From the NCBI GenBank assembly GCA_964469485.1, contig CAYXZP010000002.1, forward strand, positions 7,427 through 71,426: DNA of 64,000 nucleotides. The letters run 5' to 3'. Origin of the DNA: CAYXZP01 sp964469485. Lineage in GTDB: Bacteria; Desulfobacterota; Binatia; UBA1149; CAYXZP01. Numbering within the stretch: the first letter of the stretch is position 1; every line of letters starts with the position of its first letter. Shown in pieces: positions 60,383 through 64,000 of this stretch. Position numbers and translations under genes: made by a program. Below the pieces are notes generated by a model that ran no database searches, had not been told where the DNA came from, and saw only the letters and a list, made by a program, of their open reading frames with translations.

Positions 60383-61522
60383 CTAGTGCGCTACACGTAC
60401 GGCCAGGGCCTCGCCCGGCAGGGCCTCGAGAGGTGAGCCCACGGCGATGGTGAAGGCGCGGCCGTACTCGGCCAATCCGGCGCGCTGCCACAGGCGTTCG
60501 GGCAACAGTTCGACGGTCGGTGAGACGCGCAGCACGTAAGATGTGGCGCGTGAGACCGGACGCCCCAGAGTCGACACCAGCACCCTTTGCTCGGGCCGTA
60601 CCAGGCGGGCGGCGTGTTCGGGCAGATAGCCGATGGCCTCGTTGGCATAGCGCGGCGAGACGGTGGCCACTGCTTCGCCCGGCAGCACGGATTGCCCGGC
60701 CAAGGCCAGGACCTGGCTGATCTGGCCCGAGACCGGCGCTCTGAGTATCAAGCGTTCGCGCTCGACACGGATCTCTTCGAGGCGCCTTTGCTGGGCCCCC
60801 ACGGCGGCGCTGAAGGGGCCGAGCAGGTCGCTACCGGCCTCGGTGTCGGGCCGTTGGCTGTCGAACTCGGCCTTGCGCGCCAAAGCCCCGCGAAGCTCGC
60901 CTGCCGTTTCATCGAGCAGGATACGGTTGTGCTCGAGCCGCTTTAGCATCTGCTGATAGAAAAGATGGGCCTCGTCGTACTCGGCTTCCGAGACAATGCC
61001 CTGTTCGCGCAGGTCGGCCACGCGGTCGCGGGCAAGGCCGAGGCGTTGTTTCTCGACCTTGTCGTTCTCGATCGTGACTTCGAGCGCGAGCGTGTCTAGC
61101 CGAAGGCGTTCTACGTCGACGGCGAAGCGACGGGCCTGGTCACGCCAATCGAGGCGGGCCGGGCCGATCCCCGTGCGCAGGACCGACTGCGCTGATAGCA
61201 GCTCGGCACGGAGTTGGCCGAGAACGGCCTGCTCGGTGGCCAGGCGGGCCATCAAGGGAGAATCGTCGAAGACGGCCACCATGTCGCCGGCATCTATGCT
61301 CTCGTAGATATCGACGGTGACCCGCTTGATCACGCCGGCGGTGACAGGCGAGACCTCGAAGTTCTTTGCGCGGGCGATGGCCGGGTACTCCACGGCGGCG
61401 CCGCGGCCGAGCAGCAGCAGGGTCACGACCACGACGGCGGCCAACCAAGCAGTGATGTCGGGGCGGTCGCGCGCCATGTCGCGGATACGGTCGAGGCGGA
61501 TGGTCGAGAAGAGCGAGTTCAC
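60383..61522 (-). CDS. HlyD-family periplasmic adaptor protein
   Basis: 379 residues. One N-terminal transmembrane helix (about 24-42), then a lipoyl-like half (SPVTAGVIKRVTVDIYESIDAGD landmark: VTAGVIKRVTVDIYES), long coiled-coil hairpin (~100-230, Leu/Arg/Glu-rich), second lipoyl half (LRAPVSGQISQVLALAGQSV) and beta-barrel. This is the membrane fusion protein architecture of type I or tripartite export. No ABC ATPase or RND pump is adjacent. It ends 102 bp before CotH and starts 4 nt after DUF4956, so it may help export or assemble the cluster's product. Confidence 0.88.
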   Translation of the reverse strand: MNSLFSTIRLDRIRDMARDRPDITAWLAAVVVVTLLLLGRGAAVEYPAIARAKNFEVSPVTAGVIKRVTVDIYESIDAGDMVAVFDDSPLMARLATEQAVLGQLRAELLSAQSVLRTGIGPARLDWRDQARRFAVDVERLRLDTLALEVTIENDKVEKQRLGLARDRVADLREQGIVSEAEYDEAHLFYQQMLKRLEHNRILLDETAGELRGALARKAEFDSQRPDTEAGSDLLGPFSAAVGAQQRRLEEIRVERERLILRAPVSGQISQVLALAGQSVLPGEAVATVSPRYANEAIGYLPEHAARLVRPEQRVLVSTLGRPVSRATSYVLRVSPTVELLPERLWQRAGLAEYGRAFTIAVGSPLEALPGEALAVRVAH

Positions 61523-61526
61523 CGCA

Positions 61527-62216
61527 TTACACCTCCGACAGGTCGTCCCGCAGTACCAGCGACACGTTCCTCACGCCGGGCATGCCGCCTAGCCGTTCGA
61601 GCAAAGCGCCACCCTCGGCGTCTCGCCTCAGGCGGACCTCGAACACGTACTCCTCGGTCTCGCCGCCGGCCGTTTGCCTGAGAGAGACCCGGCGGAAGGA
61701 GCGGCAGAAATCATCGATGACCCGGAAGTGGCCGCTTCCGGGGTCGACGCCGCCGGGAGCGGCAGAGGTCAGGTGGCCGTCGAAGCGGCCGTATGTGCCG
61801 AAGCCCGTGTAGTAGAGGTAGTACATCACCATAAGGGTGGCCACGGTTCCGCTTACGGCGGTGACGTATTTCTCCGAGCCCACCGCCATGCCGATGACCA
61901 GGGTCAGGAATACGAAGACCGTGTCGCGGGTGTCCTTGAGTACGTTGCGGAAGCGGATGATGGCCAGCGCCCCGATCAGACCGAAGGCGGTGATGATGTT
62001 GTTGCCGATCACCAGCATCACCAAGCTCACGATCACGGTGAGCAGCACCAGCGACTGGGTGAACGAACGCGAGTAGGAGAGCCCGCTGTGCGTCATCGTG
62101 TAGGTCCAGGCAATGGCCTGCCCGAGCACGAGCGAGAGCAGGACGCATATGGCCACGCCTTCTAGCGCACCGATACCGCCGCCCGCGGACCGTTCCAGAC
62201 CGTATAGAAAGTTCAT
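61527..62216 (-). CDS. DUF4956 membrane protein
   Basis: 229 residues. Four hydrophobic helices fill the first ~135 residues, including the family core LVIGNNIITAFGLIGALAIIRFRN and DTVFVFLTLVIGMAVGS (landmarks: AFGLIGALAIIRFRN). A soluble C-terminal domain follows (RVSLRQTAGG to the end), resembling the ACT-like tail of MgtC-type proteins. DUF4956 genes are typically next to VTC polyphosphate polymerases and CotH kinases. Function is unproven; an ion or polyphosphate link has been suggested by context. It lies 3 nt downstream of the VTC gene. Confidence 0.88.
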   Translation of the reverse strand: MNFLYGLERSAGGGIGALEGVAICVLLSLVLGQAIAWTYTMTHSGLSYSRSFTQSLVLLTVIVSLVMLVIGNNIITAFGLIGALAIIRFRNVLKDTRDTVFVFLTLVIGMAVGSEKYVTAVSGTVATLMVMYYLYYTGFGTYGRFDGHLTSAAPGGVDPGSGHFRVIDDFCRSFRRVSLRQTAGGETEEYVFEVRLRRDAEGGALLERLGGMPGVRNVSLVLRDDLSEV

Positions 62217-62219
62217 CGT

Positions 62220-63020
62220 CTATGCCCTTCCCGAATACGCACGCATGCGTACGACGGCCTCAAAGTCGCGGCGGTTGGCCGGCAGGTAGTGCCCCTCGTT
62301 GACGGCACCCTCGACGCACATGAGGTATTTAGGCACCGAGACCCGCTGCAACTGAAACCTTTCGACCAAGGACCCGACCCAGCCGGGGAAACGGTCGGTG
62401 AACTTGACCTCCAGGATCACCCCCCTGGCCGGTACCGCCGCAAAGGCACCCGACAGCACGAGGCTGTCTTCGGTGGTCACGGATTGCTCGAGCTTGCTGT
62501 CGAAGGTTATGCGAGCCGAGTCCGTGGCCACCGACTCATAGGCCTCGCGTCTGTACTTGACCCGCAGCAAGGGGCGGCAGTCCAACCGCGCGGTCATGGT
62601 CGCGAACTCCCCGGTATCGGGCAGTACGCCTTCGAGGGGACGCCCGAGCGTGTTGCGCAGCAGGTCGCAGGCCTCGGCCCGGGTCGTGCGCGTACGGGTC
62701 TTGCGTATCACGTCGTCGTTGCGGCGCTTTATCTCGCAGAACACCGGCCCGCTCTCGTCGTAATAGCGTATGCGCAGTTTGAAGCGGTTGCGTAGCCCTT
62801 GCGCGGCCATGCGATAGAGCTGCAGGTCGATGTTATCCATATATAGGCTGCAGACCGTGTAGCTGTGGCCGTCGCCCGCCGTGTAGGCGTCGGGCCGCGT
62901 GAACGGGGCGATATGCTCTCGTATCGGGTCGAGGAGTTTCTCAGGCAGGTAATACTTGCACTCGAAACGCGAGAATATCTGCCGCTCCCCGCCGGGACTC
63001 CCTGCCGCCGTCTGCTGCAT
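62220..63020 (-). CDS. VTC-domain polyphosphate polymerase-like protein
   Basis: 266 residues from ATG 63020; the frame is open further upstream without homology. FSRFECKYYLPEKLLDPIR starts the VTC/CYTH tunnel fold. YTVCSLYMDN, FKLRIRYYDE, FCEIKRRNDDVIRKTR, LRVKYRREAYES and ILEVKFTDRFPGW provide the ring of Arg, Lys and Glu residues that bind polyphosphate and metal. VTC proteins make polyphosphate from ATP. No membrane helix; DUF4956, 3 nt downstream, may supply the membrane partner. First gene of the leftward VTC/DUF4956/HlyD/CotH run. Confidence 0.9.
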   Translation of the reverse strand: MQQTAAGSPGGERQIFSRFECKYYLPEKLLDPIREHIAPFTRPDAYTAGDGHSYTVCSLYMDNIDLQLYRMAAQGLRNRFKLRIRYYDESGPVFCEIKRRNDDVIRKTRTRTTRAEACDLLRNTLGRPLEGVLPDTGEFATMTARLDCRPLLRVKYRREAYESVATDSARITFDSKLEQSVTTEDSLVLSGAFAAVPARGVILEVKFTDRFPGWVGSLVERFQLQRVSVPKYLMCVEGAVNEGHYLPANRRDFEAVVRMRAYSGRA

Positions 63021-63155
63021 GATCCGTAAAAGATAGGACAACCGGCCCGCTTTCGTCAATGGGATAGGGCATAAAATGATGCGACGCGGCATCCGAGGTC
63101 CCCGCAGGACGCGAAGGCGGTGACAGTCATCGGCCGGACATGTTAGGACATAAGG

Positions 63156-63179
63156 GGGCCCCGGCCGCGGCCGGGGCCC
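63156..63179 (+). promoter_or_regulatory. Perfect 24-nt palindrome before the 63187 start
   Basis: GGGCCCCGGCCG (63156-63167) is followed directly by its reverse complement. The palindrome ends 7 nt before ATG 63187, covering the place of the ribosome binding site. It could be a translational hairpin or a protein site. Confidence 0.45.
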
Positions 63180-63186
63180 TCCCGCG

Positions 63187-64000
63187 ATGCGACGATTTTT
63201 TTTCACCGTGCTGCAGGGCGCCTTGCTACTTGCCATGCCGTCTGCGGCAGCGGCCGCTGATGTCGTCCTCAACGAGTACAACGCCGTCATGGGGGGCGAG
63301 TACCTGGCAGGCGACGCTACTGATGTTTTCTGGGGACGGCGCTCGGCCAACGGCGGCGATTGGTTCGAGCTGGTCGTCGTAAGCGACCACCTCGACATGC
63401 GCGGTTGGCAGATGCTGGTGACCAACGATACGGGCGGCGCCGGCGAGGAAAGCTTCGCACTGACGCTCAGCGACGAAGGTGTATGGTCGGACCTGCGAAG
63501 CGGCACCATCCTTACTTTCTCGGAGGAACTGCGTAACAACGTCACCGACTATCGTCCGGAGTTCGGGCGCTGGTGGATCAACCTGCGCGTCCACCCCGAC
63601 AGTTCCGGTACCTACGTGACGGTCGCGTGTGTGAGCCCGGCCTGCGACCCGAACGACGTCAGGTGGAAGGTCTCCAACCTCGACTGGCAGCTGACCGTCA
63701 CGGACGCCGCGGGGGCCACCGTCTTCGGGCCGGCGGGCGAGGCCGTAAAGCCGATCGGCGCCATCGGGCCCAACGAGGTGTTCAAGCTCGAGGAGGCCCC
63801 GACGGCCTCGACCACGCCGCTGTCGAACTACAACGACGGCACCTCGAGCAGCTTCGGGGAGCCGAACCTCTACAGCGCGGGCGCCGTTACGCAGGACATG
63901 TCGGCGCTGCGGGCGGCGGTGCCCTACAGCGCGCTGACCTCGGTGCGCATCAACGAGGTCTACTCGCACTCGGACCCGGGCATCGATTGGTTCGAGCTTT
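63187..64000 (+). CDS. Secreted lamin-tail-domain protein (partial, runs off window)
   Basis: 271 codons are visible with no stop. The start RRFFFTVLQGALLLAMPSAAAA is a signal peptide. The next ~200 residues (VVLNEYNAVMGGEYLAG, GGDWFELVVVSDHLDMRGW, YNDGTSSSFGEPNLYSAG) align closely with residues ~27-215 of the CotH protein at 57356. A second lamin-tail-like unit starts at VRINEVYSHSDPGIDWFEL. It is probably another CotH-type or cell-surface protein, paralogous to 57356. It is divergent from the VTC gene. Confidence 0.85.
   Translation, partial: MRRFFFTVLQGALLLAMPSAAAAADVVLNEYNAVMGGEYLAGDATDVFWGRRSANGGDWFELVVVSDHLDMRGWQMLVTNDTGGAGEESFALTLSDEGVWSDLRSGTILTFSEELRNNVTDYRPEFGRWWINLRVHPDSSGTYVTVACVSPACDPNDVRWKVSNLDWQLTVTDAAGATVFGPAGEAVKPIGAIGPNEVFKLEEAPTASTTPLSNYNDGTSSSFGEPNLYSAGAVTQDMSALRAAVPYSALTSVRINEVYSHSDPGIDWFEL

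Noticed and set aside
59318..60436. 372-codon + strand frame
   Set aside because: Opposite the lamin-tail part of the CotH protein; no domain in the frame.

Overview
The window is a GC-rich, tightly packed chromosomal segment of a Gram-negative bacterium. A TonB-dependent receptor, HflKC, an MMPL exporter and many Sec or Tat signal peptides show an outer membrane. A run of ten Ns (53230-53239) shows it is a scaffold, probably metagenomic. Large secreted cysteine-rich proteins with DUF4215-type repeats (CGDG..E.CDDGN), threonine linkers and dockerin-like tails, next to acyl-CoA and steroid-like lipid genes, suggest an uncultured deltaproteobacterial-type lineage such as Binatota or a myxococcal relative. 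This placement is inference. Neighbouring genes often overlap by 4 nt (ATGA, GTGA, TTGA, CTAG). There is one tRNA, and no rRNA, CRISPR array or transposase.

Layout. 1-4009: two divergent secreted cysteine-rich genes (the first cut by the window edge, the second ending in a haem-binding domain) and a small exported protein. 4084-11540: lipid genes (sulfotransferase, SDR, paired acyl-CoA dehydrogenases, a FadH-like reductase lacking one Fe-S cysteine, a sterol-desaturase-type di-iron oxygenase). 11537-13118: a methyltransferase and a GH84 hexosaminidase. 13223-19633: two beta-helix surface proteins with dockerin-like tails, the second with a cohesin-like domain, separated by a small membrane-anchored protein. 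19624-22294: tadA, tRNA-Ser(CGA) and two overlapping AraC regulators. 22406-27873: a third cysteine-rich protein, then a LolA-like protein convergent with an MMPL transporter. 27913-31742: a Lon-domain/sulfatase-fold/HAD operon and a CoA-transferase. 31951-35985: the largest intact cysteine-rich protein after the 15521 gene.

35992-43552 is a six-gene operon: PhnD-like and ABC_sub_bind periplasmic proteins, a TonB receptor, a sensor kinase, HflK and HflC. It looks like ligand sensing tied to membrane quality control. 43610-51974 holds further lipid genes (AttH-like, enoyl-CoA hydratase, two SDRs, alpha/beta hydrolase, luciferase-like monooxygenase, acyl-CoA dehydrogenase), an EamA transporter and an exported protein. 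51952-55958 is a DUF1501/DUF1800/haem-protein operon. 56055-57354 is a MarR regulator with a palindromic operator, a 44-residue membrane peptide and a ceramidase-like protein. 57356-64000 is a CotH kinase / HlyD adaptor / DUF4956 / VTC polyphosphate polymerase cluster with a second lamin-tail protein running off the end.

The most novel-looking material is the secreted cysteine-rich set. Five proteins share a helical motif with an invariant C-x21-C spacing (ten sites, one with the second Cys lost). Three share a C-terminal-type cysteine module of about 400-490 residues. Both families look undescribed to me, but I could not search databases.
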